64,000 nt of DNA from Desarmillaria ectypa (lineage: Eukaryota > Basidiomycota > Agaricomycetes > Agaricales > Physalacriaceae), in the NCBI GenBank assembly GCA_030407005.1, contig JAUDYN010000006.1, positions 1,922,001 through 1,986,000 of the forward strand, in the 5' to 3' direction. The notes under the pieces were generated by a model, which saw only the letters and a program-made list of their open reading frames with translations, was not told where the DNA came from and did no database searches. Made by a program: the position numbers and the translations under genes. Positions 1 through 12,038 of the stretch are shown piece by piece. The first letter of the stretch is position 1. The number at the start of each line of letters is the position of its first letter.

Positions 1-1
1 C

Positions 2-2723
2 CTCACGGACCCTCATGCGGAGCAAAAGTTTCGGTTTTCCAAAATTCGCGCGCGGCTCCGACCGGGACTGCCTACCCATGAGTTGACGGCTTTGGTGGGG
101 GAATTGGAGGGGCTAGCGCCGTCACCAGCATATATGGATGCTGTATACATAGAAATTGAAGAGCAATATCCCGGTCTGGATAGACAGAAGTTGACGTTCC
201 TCCTGGAAGGCGGTTTGGACTCGAATGGTGCGTCTGCTGCCCGTCGTAAATTTCTCCATTCCATTCGTGATTCTTTAGAAATCGACTTTCCCGAGGCCGC
301 CAGCACATTTCTTATGAAATTGGAGGAGCCACACGTTCAGGATGCTCTCCAGTCTCTCGACGAGGACAAGCAGTTCCGACTATTGGACCTCAAGACCGCG
401 CTGCCTTACGATGACTTTTCGGACCTGAGCGCGTTCCACAATATCGTTGATTTTCTGCGGGAGAATGAAATTGATGTTGACTTTTCCAACTTGCCAGGGG
501 TGTTCTATGAAAGTAAGTTGTATTCAAATGTCGCGTCACATTTTCCGACATGGGCTGCTTTCCAAGGCTTGAACATTTCACTAACTCATCTTCGTTACAG
601 GGAATACTCAAGCACCCGGCGAATCAATACCGGAAGAGTTAGAAGTCCTGTCCTCTGAGTATGAAGATGCTCTTCAGAGAGTCAATTCATTTTCACTACC
701 ACGGCCGGAAGAGCTATTACCCGTAGAAGAGTCTCCGTCACTCTCGCCCATAGCTTCCAGCTCTAGTGAACCCGTCACAGAACCACCATTCTCGGGGGAC
801 CTTCCACCCCCAGTTGAGCCCTTTGTACCGCCTACCCAGGACCTGGAGGTGTCGCTAGTGCCGCCTTCAGATCTGAGACTATCGCAATCAGCTGTACAAG
901 ACTCAACACAAACTCTGGAAAAGTCACCTTCGTCTGAACCTCTCGTACCGGAACCATCTCTACCCGAGCCTGTGCTGGCTGTACTCCCGACACTGGAATC
1001 CTCTACTCCGGAATTCAACTCACCACAAGCTGAAACGTTCGCATCACCGCCTGCTGCGTCCCAGAATGTCCTAGAATCATCTCAAATTCTGCCTTCAAAT
1101 TCTTTGCAGTCATCGGATCCCCCACAACGTGAGTGCTATTGTTGTGCAAAGGAATAAGTTCTCATGTGTTCGTGCAGCGGTTTCACCGCTTCCCCAAGAC
1201 GCAAATTCAGCGTCTGCTAGCCTAGATCCCGCAAAGGAGCATCAGCAGTATGTCAAAGCCTTCTTCGACAAGTTCAACGAACCTTCTGTCGATGAGGCCA
1301 TCGACCAGTTTGATCACGACACTCGAACGGACTTGCTGAGCCTGATAACAAACGCGTCGGAAACGAACTTTGCGGATCCAAAGTGGTTTCCTGCCATCGT
1401 GGATTTCTTGTCCCAGCATGGAATTGCTCTCGACGTTTCTGACCTTCCCGAGCGTTTTTATAAGAGTTTGTGTGCCTATTAAACAATGCTGCCGTAGCTA
1501 ACTGCTATTGACAGAGCCTGAAGCGCCAAAACGACAAGCCTACCTCAAGGGTCTTGGCAGCTTTTCCCCGAGCAGACCTAGTTTCCAACAGACTTTGAAA
1601 TGGACGCCCGAACAAGCTGCCTTCGTTCACGACTTTTTTGTGAAACTATCACAACCCGCAGTTCAAGCGGCTATGAAGGGGCTGAAACCCGACCAAAAGA
1701 CAGAATTCGGAAAAATTCTCTCGCAAATGGACTCGGAAGGCGCTGCAAACGAAATGGTTTTGCCTTACGCCTTGTCATTTTTGGCTGAGCGCGACATAAA
1801 CGTGGAGACAGGCCACACTCTCCTTCCTGGTAAATACCAATTTTGTCTCTATCTAGTCGGTCCTTGATGTTTGAATTCCCACAGATGAAGACTCCAATCA
1901 GGAAGAGATCCCGCCAGGTCACCACTGGCCGAATCTCATGACGTCAGATCCTCTAATGGACTCCCGAGACGTTGTAGACTTCCCTCCAACGAAGGAGAGC
2001 CCCTTCCACAACCGAGTCGTTCTTCGCAATCACAAGTCGATGTTCCATGAACTGATGGAAGAAAACAAATTTGACTTTGACAACCCAAAAATCCAGCCGG
2101 TTCAAACAGACTTGGGTAGGTCAGCTCCTGAGATATATGAACGGACCGGCATATCAAAACGTTTCAAGCTTCGTGACCCCAGCATCCACCTCTACAGGAT
2201 TACTCGTCGTGTCATCCAGCAGACAGGCAAAGGGCGAATACCAAGCATGCAGGTCTTCACGATCATTGGGAATGGGAATGGATTGGTCGGGCTGGGTCGG
2301 GGTACCCATGCCGACATGTCGCTCGCTACCATTAAATCGTACTCTCAAGCGATAAAAAATATGGATTACGTGGACCGTTTCGAAGACCGGACAGTGTGGA
2401 CGGAGGTAGAAAGCAAGTTTGGCTCGACGAGGATCCTGATGCGGCCACGGCCCCTTGGGTTCGGGCTGAGGTGCGGCCCGACGTTGCATCGACTGTTCAA
2501 GGCTGCAGGCATCAAGGATATCAGTGCGAAGGTGTGGAAGAGCCGGAATCCGATTTTGATTTTGCAGGGTGCGCTGCGGATGCTGCAGAGTGGGCATAAT
2601 CCATTGGGTATGGGTGATGGTGCCGGGGGACCAGGGAGGAGGATGCAGAAGGGATCAGGTATTCGCAGTTATGACTCTGTGACGAGGGCTAGAGGTAGAA
2701 GCCTGGCTGGTTTAACGGTATGA
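2..2723 (+). CDS. MRPS5: Mitochondrial ribosomal protein uS5m (MRPS5) with repeated helical N-terminal extension; 5' end cut by window
   Basis: The model is join(<2..512, 601..1128, 1178..1465, 1515..1829, 1885..2723), stop at 2721-2723. The last exon is a clear bacterial-type S5 protein of the small mitochondrial ribosomal subunit: a glycine-rich loop 'GNGNGLVGLGRG', then 'NMDYVDRFEDRTVW', 'RPRPLGFGLR' and 'AGIKDISAKV'. The S5 family normally needs only this part plus a short leader. Here about 550 residues precede it. They contain three related modules of about 70 residues, each ending near 'LP..FYE' or 'LPG', and a Pro/Ser/Glu-rich linker in exon 2. All four introns are phase 1, so exons 2-4 are symmetrical. 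The reading frame is open to base 2, so the start codon and any targeting peptide lie outside the window. A separate S5 gene starting at the internal ATG 1938 is possible, but the unbroken spliced frame favours one protein. Confidence 0.8.
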
Positions 2724-3620
2724 TTACAGAAGCTATACAATCACTTTGATTATCGTGTGCTAGTGACGAGGTTTTGGATAAACGACGAAGTAACTCGTAC
2801 ATGAAGTATCTGACACGCTGATCTTTCCCGCCGGGCTACGGTAACTCGCATCAGTGTTCTCTGTCTAGATAGGAAGGGACTGTTCAGCTGTTGAGGTGCG
2901 TTTTCGTCTTGTCACAGAAATGTTGGTCAACGTTCTGTTGTTCCAGGGGTATCACACCACTATTGCCTAGATGGCAGTCGTTCCCATATCAATAAACGCT
3001 GGGTGATCTTCTGACCGGCGGCCAGCCATCCACTCAACGGGTGCAAGACGCCTGTACGGGAAAGGTTACAGTGGTCTGAGGCTTGAGCTCAGGCTCGGTG
3101 ACCACTCGCCGTTGCCGACTCAAATTGTGGATCTTCCTAGGAATGGCACGACCATACCTCTGCCAGAATCCACTCAAAGATCTTTCACTCCGATCCCTTT
3201 CATCCCAGCATTCTAGGTTCAATCTCCCACATCTCTAGAGGATCATTCGGCCTTTCACAAGAGTAGATGGGACTTCTCTAATGAATCTAGAAACGTTCGC
3301 TAGTTGCTACTGCTGTGGCCTTCATGGGTCTCAAACGTCGAGCCGACCTTTGGTGAGGCATAGATACATTATCATCTGACCCCAAACAACGTCCTGACAT
3401 CAACAAATTCACGAACAAGTTCTGAATATCAAAAATATTTGATTTTCCTTTGCCCTAAGACCTGACGTGCTGATTTCTACTAGTGATAGTGATCATCTTT
3501 ACAGCTTTCGGTCTCGTTGAGCTTTTACAACGTGCTATGTTTAGGATATAATGAGGGATATGGTATGTGTGTATCCTGCAAACCTCCACATATTCCTTCC
3601 CTTCCTCCAGAATATTATCA
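2724..3620. other. Intergenic stretch, no gene recognised
   Basis: Only short open frames occur here and none has family features. It separates the uS5m stop from the decayed seven-helix gene. Confidence 0.5.
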
Positions 3621-4862
3621 ATGACTGCTCGAAACATGCCGCCAAATTTTACTGATGATATAGCTGGCTTCAATTATCAGGCGTTCAGTTGGACTCAGAC
3701 ATTCTCTATGCTCTGATGCATGGTACAATCTCTATTCAATTTAGCATCCGTCGTTGCTAACGGTTGCTGCTCTATTGACATCTACACTGACATTTTTGCT
3801 GTCACGCTGTCGAGTATCTGTACGTACAATACTATGACGATTGCCTTTGTAGCCGATGAAGCATACCAAAGCAGTCATGCACAAATTGCAGCACATCAGA
3901 CGGGTCATGGTTATTGCGATTGTCCTGCTCTTTCTTACGACTATCATCAATTTTGGACTCGATTGGTATCGGATATATATCGTTTTCATCGAGCATGGGC
4001 AGACCTTCTGGTCGAAGTATCTGGCGTCCCAAAACCCAGGAAGCATCATGCTAGGGATGGGTTTCACGACCTCCATCTATACTGTCCTTGCAGACTCCAC
4101 CGTGGTGTGTGATACTGAATCACTGGGACCTTAACTTCGGCTTACTATGCTGCTGGATGGTCTGGGGACGGCGCTGTGCAGTCATTTTTACTTCCGATCT
4201 TCCTCCTTATATCTGGGCTAGGTACGATTACTGGCGCTTTCGTTATTCCCCACTTAGCCAAGGTCCGGTACAGTGTTCAGAATAATCCGTATATATCAAA
4301 AGTACGCTATAGGTCATGGTTATCCGCTCGGCGCTGTTCTGTACATATCCTTCACTCTTGTTGAAACACTAATGCATTATGTTGATTGTTTACCGCATTC
4401 TTACTGTTGCAAAGAATGGAACCGGAAAAGTATACAGAGCTTATTGCCATGTCATTGAAATTCTCGTTGGATCCTCTGCTCTCTATTCTATAACATTGAT
4501 CACTCACGTGTACTTCTATGCTCGTAAACACTGGGCGTACTATTGACTCGACGTAGTGGTAGGAATCGTAAGGGTGAGCAATTTATCTTTTCCCTCTTTT
4601 GGTTTGGACTAATCTTGTGTAGGGGATTGCTCCAATGCTCCTTGGACGTGTTACTACGGGATGCGCGTGCCCAGACGACTCTTGGAAGGGCAGCGTGATA
4701 TCATCGCTGTACTTTCAGATGCGTTCGAAGGATCGTGCTCAGACGAGCTCCCGGAGAGATTCCGTTGTTCACGGTGTTGATCTCGAAGCTCAGTTGGACA
4801 GAAAAGACGAAGCTTATCGATCTCAGATCGTCTCCCAGGAAGTTTCTGAATTCCACGCGTGA
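3621..4862 (+). pseudogene. Decayed seven-helix membrane protein, copy 1 of 3
   Basis: This copy follows the exon order of the intact paralogues at 6068-7337 and 46846-48057. The start region (ATG 3621, 'FTDDIAG') slips out of frame before the segment 'QLDSDILYALMHG' near 3690. The second exon joins correctly through donor 3818 and acceptor 3877 to a helix 'VMVIAIVLLFLTTIINFGLDW'-like stretch. After 'ADSTV' (about 4104) the paralogues have an intron ending in CAG before 'IWRCW'; that acceptor is missing here. Around 4180 the frame shifts again inside 'CWMVWGRR..FLLPIFLLISG'. Later blocks ('VIEILVGSSALYS', 'LLGRVTTGCA') persist to a stop at 4862. The family is common in Agaricomycetes and I know no assigned function. 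Several lesions make an intact product unlikely. Confidence 0.7.
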
Positions 4863-5195
4863 CACCGTACTTGACTGGAGACTCGGAATCGATGATCTTG
4901 TTACCACTGGATAAAGTGAATGAGGGGGCTTAACGGTTGCTGCAGCCGTTTTTTTTAGATTTCTGTTTTCTATCTAACTACGTCGCATTTATGTGATTGC
5001 TCCCATATCTTGGGTCATTCATCGCCGTAGTTCTGCTATCTGGAAGTGACTGCCGGGGCGCTAGGCTAAGTAGGCTTCTCTCTGGCTATTCTTGTGCATA
5101 ATTTTCCCCTGCTATATTTACCTACTCCTGGAATTAAAAAATTCATTGCAACGCTGTTCTGGGCCCAGTTGAGAACTCTGGCATGCGCTGAACGT

Positions 5196-5375
5196 ACTGC
5201 TGGGCCCGATATATTTTTAGGTCCTAAAAAGCGGCTAAAAATGTCGTGACTTGAATGAACATGAAAAAGTGAGGTTTTTATCTTGTTTTTAGGAGATCCT
5301 TTCTCCTGTCGAAATAGAAAGTCACGACGTTTTTAGCCGCTTTTTAGGGCCTAAAAACATACCGGGCCCAGCAGT
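5196..5375. repeat. 180-bp inverted-repeat element (MITE-like foldback)
   Basis: Two 57-bp arms (5196-5252 and 5319-5375) are near-perfect inverted repeats with four differences, all transitions. They flank a 66-bp centre that carries its own small AGGAGATCC...CTCCT hairpin. Outer ends are ACTGCTGGGCCCG / CGGGCCCAGCAGT. No coding capacity. I could not recognise a convincing target-site duplication. The rest of 4863-6067 shows nothing else I can name. Confidence 0.75.
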
Positions 5376-6067
5376 GAATGACTCAATGGGCGTCGAAATC
5401 CCAAATCGAAAGCGGTGATAGCTTTTTTTGTACTCTTGACCAATTTCAAATTGTCCATTCCAATTGCCATACAACTGCCACATATACATCTTACACCTGG
5501 ATGGGCCGTAACGCAGATGCTTCTGTTCTGTGGCTTTGGGGATGACCGCATGCTGGACATTTTTCTCGCATAGCTTCGCTTTCCCCATGTCGGCGTACTA
5601 CGTCGTAGCACGTAAAACTTTGATAAGGGGAGTCCACCGTCATCGTGTCAACTCGCCATGAGATAGTATCTGGACAGTTCGAAGACTTCTTGTACGAGTC
5701 CTTGTTTTTTATTGCTATTTGGAGAGCGTTATGTATGTAACGTCTGCGAGCCGTAGAATCATGAGCAACTGGTTCCGACCATCATTCGCGTCGAGAAGTC
5801 ACCATCATTCATAACATGCCTCACTTCAAGTCAGCGATCCGCTTAATGGTGACATTGAGGGAATATATTCACGGAACTCTTCCTTCTACAATGGAAGCAA
5901 TCTAACGCAAGGTTCCATCATCACCAGCTATTGTATCTGCATTTCGAAGTGGATCTTATCGGGCGGTGCCGACGACGACGCGTCTTATATATCGAAGCAC
6001 ATGTGATGCGTTTTCCTAACCTTCTTTAACAACCTTCTCATTCATACTATCTCTTCCAGACTGTTTT

Positions 6068-7337
6068 ATGGCTGATCAGCCAAATGCTTTAACGGAACTT
6101 ACGAGCGATGATATAGCAGCCATATTTCAATCTCTCGACGCTATTTTGGGTGCAAAGATTCTCCTTGCTCAATTAATTGGTATCCTTTTTACTGGTATTA
6201 TTTGGGCCATCTAACCATGAACATAGGTTTATACACGGGCATCATCTTTGTTGCCTCATGGAACATCTGTGAGGGAGCTACCTATGTCCTCTGTGCCACC
6301 TAAGCTGAACCACACAGTTGTCAAGAGAACCCAGCCTGTCGGAAAACTCCTGGCTGCTGCTATTGTCGTCCTCTACATACTGACTGCCATCCTTTTCGCC
6401 ATAAACTGCATAGATACACGTCAGAGATTTGCCGATAACGGCATAAATTATTGGGCTGAAGATACGGCGAGCATTATTCCTGGGTTGACTTTGGCGGGGG
6501 GGATCATGGGCGCTATATGTACCGTCCTTGTAGACTCGGTCTTGGTATGGACGATGTTATCTGCGCTTTCCTTCCCGTCTACAGTGTTAATCTCACACCA
6601 GATTTGGCGTTGCTGGCTGGTCTGGGGCTGTCGCCTGCCTGTTGTCGTGCTTCCTGTTCTTCTCCTAGCTGCTGCAGTCGGTGAGGTGGCCCGTTTATTC
6701 CAATATCCTTGTTTTTCATTCAAGACATTGCATAGGGCTCAAGATATTTGATACCTACAAATTCTGCTTGGGACAAGATTATGTACCCAGTATGGTACTG
6801 TTCTCTTCTTTGATCCTGGCAACAACACTATGGTGTACCATCCTCATAATTTTCCGCATTTCGACGGTCGCAAATAGGGCAGGAAATGGACTTCATGCTT
6901 ATCGGCATATAATTGAAGTCCTCGTAGAATCTTCAGCGCTTTACTCTGCATCCTCAATCCTATATCTGGTGTTCCGCGCTATGGAAAGTCCGAATTTTTT
7001 ATACATGGATAGCCTGATGGGAGCGATGAGAGTACGTTTGCAACTTCCTTCTCCTAGAATTTACCTGAAACCCACACAGGGAATTGCGCCGACGCTCCTT
7101 TTGGGACGTGTTGCGGCGGGGCATGCACACCTAGATTGCTCTTGGCAGGGAAGCATGATTTCCCAGTCGCTTCGCTTCAGGTCGGATTTGCAGAGCAGCA
7201 ATCAGACCAGCTTCCAGGAAGACGACATGCAGGGCGTTGGGTTTCCCCATGACTTGGAAGCCCAGTCTCATCAAAGAGCGGACGATGTTGGAGAAACACT
7301 CCCAGAAGAGAGGACTAAAATGTCAGAGGGAATATGA
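6068..7337 (+). CDS. Seven-helix membrane protein of an uncharacterised basidiomycete family, copy 2
   Basis: The model is join(6068..6179, 6227..6268, 6318..6544, 6602..6680, 6736..7031, 7080..7337), 337 residues, and every junction keeps the frame. Hydrophobic helices include 'LLAAAIVVLYILTAILFAI', 'LTLAGGIMGAICTVLV', 'VVVLPVLLLAAAVG' and 'LILATTLWCTILIIF'. The conserved block 'IWRCWLVWG' starts exon 4, and 'GIAPTLLLGRVAAGHAH' starts the cytosolic tail. The tail is acidic and polar, like that of copy 3. The exon layout is identical to 46846-48057, so the two are paralogues. The function of the family is unknown to me; topology suggests an integral membrane protein with a cytosolic C-terminus. 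Confidence 0.8.
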
Positions 7338-7900
7338 TTTCTCTTGAATCCTAGCTTTTCAGTGAGCCAGCGTCGCGGACTCTTGTCTGATATTGCTTTT
7401 ATTGTAGTTTACAGCTGTAGAGGTGTCCCTCTCTAATGATCAACCATTTGCAATCTTGAACTAGCTTTCTAAGCTCTGGCAGACTGCGCTGGCCACTGAC
7501 AACGGTGCGTATGAATGCAAAAATAGCCTCCGACTATCATTATGACGTGGTGAAGGATTCGAGGACTATTCATCACTCTTTTGAAACCTGGTATCAGCAG
7601 AAACCTCAAGTATCCGGAGGGGGTGACCGGGCTACTGTTTGATACGGTCAGTGGCGGTTGATTCGAACCTATGCAGGTCGCGTTTAGAACAGGGGGAAGG
7701 TCATTGAAGACGGCCCAGCTAGTAAAGAGCGTGCGTTTGATCGGCGAAATTACAATGCAAGATGTATCGAACGTAAAGCGGAATGTCCCTGGTATCCTGG
7801 GGGTCAAAGTAGATCGACAGCAGACAAAGGTTTTGAATAACACATTACATACGAAAATGCCGGGGTAGCATTGACCGTCCTTGTCATTAGAAATGTTGAT
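7338..7900. other. Convergent intergenic stretch, no gene recognised
   Basis: It lies between the 3' ends of the seven-helix gene and the GH79 gene. A minus-strand open frame at 7469-7843 has no family features. Confidence 0.5.
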
Positions 7901-10424
7901 TTACCGGATAAATAACACGGCTACTGCTCCCCAAGTAATTGCCAATAAGAGCACTGATCCACCCTTCAAAACATCGTTCATCCCAAGAGCACCAGACTGA
8001 CTCTTCTTACTCGTGCTCCCCATAACTGGAAACGAGTCGCCAGAGTGCCCATTGGAAGTAGCCAGGACACTTGGATCGATCGTCTGTGTGTTGATGATCT
8101 TGGTGTATGCCGTCGTCGCGAAGGTGGAAGCTGACTCGGGAGTGGCTTCGGAGACGTCCGATTCAGTGAGGAAGACGAGGGCGAATCCGGGAGCGTTTAC
8201 AGGAACGCTGCAAGTGTTGGCGGAGGTGTCGCACGTGATGGTGACGACGTTTAGGTCGTTCTTGAGGATACCGTCGACAGTGTATTTTGTTCCCAGAGTC
8301 TGAGTTCGAGAAAGAAAGGGTGAGAAAGGACTGGGGAGAACAAAGGATGCGCCTTGCCTGACCGGCCCATGTAATGTTGCTTTTCGTTGACACCAAATCC
8401 GATAGAAGATATCTAGGGACGATGAGATTCTAAAGCAAGCAGAGTAGACACTTTCTCACTTGACGTAGACTTTCTCAGGGACCGTCCCACCGTCAATGGT
8501 AATCGTGGCGGTGTAATCACTGGACCCGGATTCGTCTGTAATGTAGTTGAATAAGGCGACCTTGGCCAGATTTCCGTTCTCATAGATGGAATACTGCGGG
8601 GTATAAACGCTGCCATTATTTCCTCCAAGGTCCATGATTTGTGAGGTTCCCGATGTGCCAAACACTTCGGCAATCACTAGCGCAGAGTAGAAAATCGGAC
8701 CGATCGTCCATTGGTGATACGTCGATTCATTTGTGGGGGTGCTGTTGAGAGCTTCTTTAATAGCTCAGAATGGAATAATCGGGGCCGAACCTGTAAAGGG
8801 CTGCATGCAATGATGAGCGAGTGCAAACGAATAACTTATCACTTACATTATAATAAACTTTCTGACCACCAACGTGAATCATAGCCCCGGTAAAGTTTCC
8901 GTAAGCCATTTGCAATCCATAGTCGAGAGCCCACAGAGCAGCGCCAAAACTATCCGAGATCCCAGGGAAACCACCACATGATGCCGTATTCATTTCGAGC
9001 ATGTAGAATGGCCGATGGTACGTCTGCACAATGGAGGAAGAGTTTAGATATGGCTGAACTAATGAAACACCGGAAGTGTGGTTCAGGTAGTCAGCAAAGA
9101 CTGTCTGCGGGTCCACGTATGAACCTGACCCGTACATGGCGTAGCAATTGTTGTTCGGATAGCTGATGCGAAAGTGAGCATACTTATGGCCTGAGACACA
9201 GTGAGGACTGCTTACTGTTCAACTGCAAGAGCGGAGAGGCTGTCAATACATGTATCAAGTATGCCGGTATTCCAAGCGAGTTCAGGCGTCCAATCTCCAG
9301 CTACACTAGGTATCACAAGGCTGTTCTTCGTGGGTATATCACCGTTTATACTTATAGCACTGATCAGCTCTTGGATTTCGCCGTAGTATGATGTCGCATC
9401 GTAGCCTTCATCTCGATGTCCGTGACTTTGGTAATGGTCCGTCAGTTCACAAACGTAGAGTTCGCAGTCACTGAGACGTACTCAATGTAAAGATCAGGCT
9501 CATTAGCGGCTTGGAGTCCTAGTAGCTTGTCGCCCAGGACACTTTCACCGTATTCAGCAACGGCAAGTCTCCAGTTCGAGGTATCATTGAAAGGTATACC
9601 TGCGCAGATATAAGCGGACACTCATATTAACAGCGTTTTACAAACCTAGGAACCAAGCAATGTCAACCAATGAAGAAACATTGGCGAATAGATAGAACAT
9701 GTCCATGTTGTAGATGACCGCAGGTGTTTCTGTCTATAGATAACAAAGGGTTAGAGATCATCGTTGATGACATCAGCAGGCATACAAACAGGATTTTGCG
9801 AGTTGGCTGACTGTTTGATAATACATTTTCCGTGGGCATCTGGAAGCTCTTCTTCATATGTCGCGAACTCTTGTGTAATACCTCCTGCACGTATTCGTAC
9901 ACGGCCGCCCCTCTGTGCGATGAGAGCCATCAGATTTAAAAAGATTAGTTGAATGTGGGTGCTTAAAACCGAGCCACATTAGTGATTATCCCGACCTCGT
10001 ATGACCTAAACAAGACATACGAATTCTTGCCCACTGTATGCATATGTCAAATAGTGTAATGATACCCTGAACGGTACGCCCACTTACAGATTTGTGTGAG
10101 GACTGACATCTCAATTGAGAAGCCATAGAAAGAGTCAGTCGACTGAGCGATCGATAGTCCAGTTACTGACGTATTCACAGTGGGTATCGTCAGTGTGAAG
10201 GCTGTCGAAGGCGCAGGATCTGGTACTGAGGGCGGATCCAATATAGTATCATCATAGGCTGCGAACGTTGAGGTGGCCGCAGCAACAGAGGAGGTGGAAG
10301 TACCACTGCTATCCTGAGATATAGTTTTCCCTAGCGGAATCTGACCGTGGACCGTGACTTGAGCTTCGACACCCTGCAGGCCAAGGATAGCGCAGTAACA
10401 CAGTACCAGAAAATTCAAGCGCAT
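7901..10424 (-). CDS. Glycoside hydrolase family 79 (beta-glucuronidase-like), secreted or surface-anchored
   Basis: The model is complement(join(7901..8299, 8358..8412, 8460..8754, 8791..8800, 8847..9162, 9216..9425, 9482..9599, 9646..9733, 9790..9961, 10006..10033, 10088..10424)), 675 residues, all frames continuous. The N-terminus is a signal peptide (MRLNFLVLCYCAILGLQGVEA) followed by a Ser/Thr-rich linker. Family hallmarks: 'FYGFSIEMS', 'RGGRVRIRAGG', the acid/base glutamate in 'LQAANEPDLY', 'HYPNNNCYAMYG', and the nucleophile glutamate in 'FYMLEMNTASCGGFPG'. GH79 enzymes remove glucuronic acid, for example from arabinogalactan side chains. A C-terminal beta domain follows, then a hydrophobic tail 'VLLLAITWGAVAVLF' that could be a GPI signal or membrane anchor. 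Oddities are a 10-nt microexon (8791-8800), a 36-nt intron and a GC-AG intron (8300-8357). Confidence 0.88.
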
Positions 10425-10874
10425 GGCTGGAGTACGAGAGCGGGTGGCAGGGTCAGCTGGGGGGCATAATGGTGGGAAGTCAGTCGGCTGCCACGGAATT
10501 GCTGAAGACTGCGCAGCACGGTCTCGGCACTTTTACATAGATCATAGCTGCACTGAGAAGATGATAAGTCAACAAAGACTGAAGCTGAGGGAATATTACT
10601 TACTCCCGAAAATCCTTGTGGGGTGCTGTAGAAAGCACATGGCGGATAACAAACTGCTCAAAAACTTGTTCGGATATGTATATCAATATATCAATGCAAG
10701 AAGTCCTTGTACTTAATCCTGATAAATCATAATATCTAAGTGAAAAATGGTCCGTATTTGGGCATTAGTTCGCAATGGCATGCAGGACTTGGATCTGGAT
10801 ACTGGCTTAAGGTCACGATCATGGTGGTGATGGTAGTGTTACCGGCGCCAGGTCCCAATAAGGAACAGCCGGGT

Positions 10875-10908
10875 CCACAGCCCTAGCATGGCAAGCCATG
10901 CGCTGTGG
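10875..10908. repeat. Strong hairpin
   Basis: Two nested 7-bp stems, CCACAGC/GCTGTGG outside and GCATGGC/GCCATGC inside, flank a 2-nt loop with a 4-nt bulge on one side. The role is unknown. It lies upstream of the GH79 start in gene-poor DNA (10425-12038). Confidence 0.5.
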
Positions 10909-11465
10909 CTGCGAAGGCTCATGCCGTTGTAATCACACTGTTGAGAGATGAGGATCGACAGTAGCCATTTATATGTCCATGCCATCTTTGGGAGGGACGG
11001 TGCTCACGAATTTCTCTGCACTGAACAAGGCGTTAACAGAGTTTCGCGCTTTGGACGCTTTTATGTAGTAGTGGAATATCAGAACCACACCTACTGCCTT
11101 GAGTTGATGAATCCTCCACAAGGCCGGTTGCAGGCAGCCCGGGCAGGTTTTTAAGGGTCTGAAGATAGCCCTCTTCTGTGTTATCATCCATGGGGGGACA
11201 ATGATGGTGAGAAAGATGGAAGGGTAAAAATACAGTTATAACATCGGCCATTGAAAGAGAGACAAAAAGATGCGGAAGCATGAGATAAGGATATAGAAAA
11301 TAAGACATGGAGTACGTCAATGGTGAGAATATTAAATGTAGAGCATAAGTGAACGGTGAGGATGAAGATGTAGCGAAATAGGTGCATACAGGTTAATGAG
11401 ACACAGCGCACGGACCCAGCGTCGACGACGACAAGCCGGAAAAATGCAGCAGAGCTGAACGTATG

Positions 11466-11644
11466 CACTCTTTCCGAAACAACACTGTGAGCAGACTAGC
11501 AACCGAGTACCACCAAGCAGGGTTGCCCTTTCGCAAACAAAAAAAGTGCTTGTGGATGGGAAACCGAGTACCACCAAACCGGCAAGCCCTTTCGAAAAAG
11601 AGAGTGCCGGCAGACAAACAACCGAGTACCACTGGGAATCGCTG
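11466..11644. repeat. Three degenerate 60-bp tandem repeats
   Basis: Units share a start like CTTTCGNAAA and an end ACCGAGTACCACC. They begin near 11466, 11526 and 11587. Overlapping open frames on both strands here are a by-product of the repeat. Nothing else in 10425-12038 is recognisable. Confidence 0.6.
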
Positions 11645-12038
11645 ACAACAACCAGTAAAATTGAAGTTGTTGTGAAAAACGGGGGATGAATAGATCAGTT
11701 CATTCCCAGTTAGTACATGCGCGGTGTCAGGCCAATAGTATTGCGCTTGGCTGAGCTCTGCTAACGCATGCAGATGTACACTACTGTACCTACTTATATA
11801 CTAAATACTAATTTACTAGAATGTTCTACAAGTTTCCTAATATTTCTTTCTTAATCATCAAGTTCGGCATGATGCCGGATTGCCATCATCTCGGCTCAAC
11901 TCTCAAATCCCAACAGAAGTAAACCTGGTGGTAGGGTTTAGGGATGGAGGCACGCCTTTGAGCCAAACAGACCGATTTGCACAATGTCATATAAATATTG
12001 AAACTGAAACTGCCACGCGACACCCACGCGACGTCCTA

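Noticed and set aside
5196..5375. Rho-type or intrinsic terminator
   Set aside because: This is a eukaryotic genome and the arms are 57 bp long, far beyond a terminator hairpin.
7640..7680. tRNA B-box-like GGTTCGAATC on the minus strand
   Set aside because: No A box or cloverleaf partners at the right distance. No tRNA gene was found in the window.
11184..11645. Overlapping open frames on both strands
   Set aside because: They are produced by the 60-bp tandem repeat and lack any family features.
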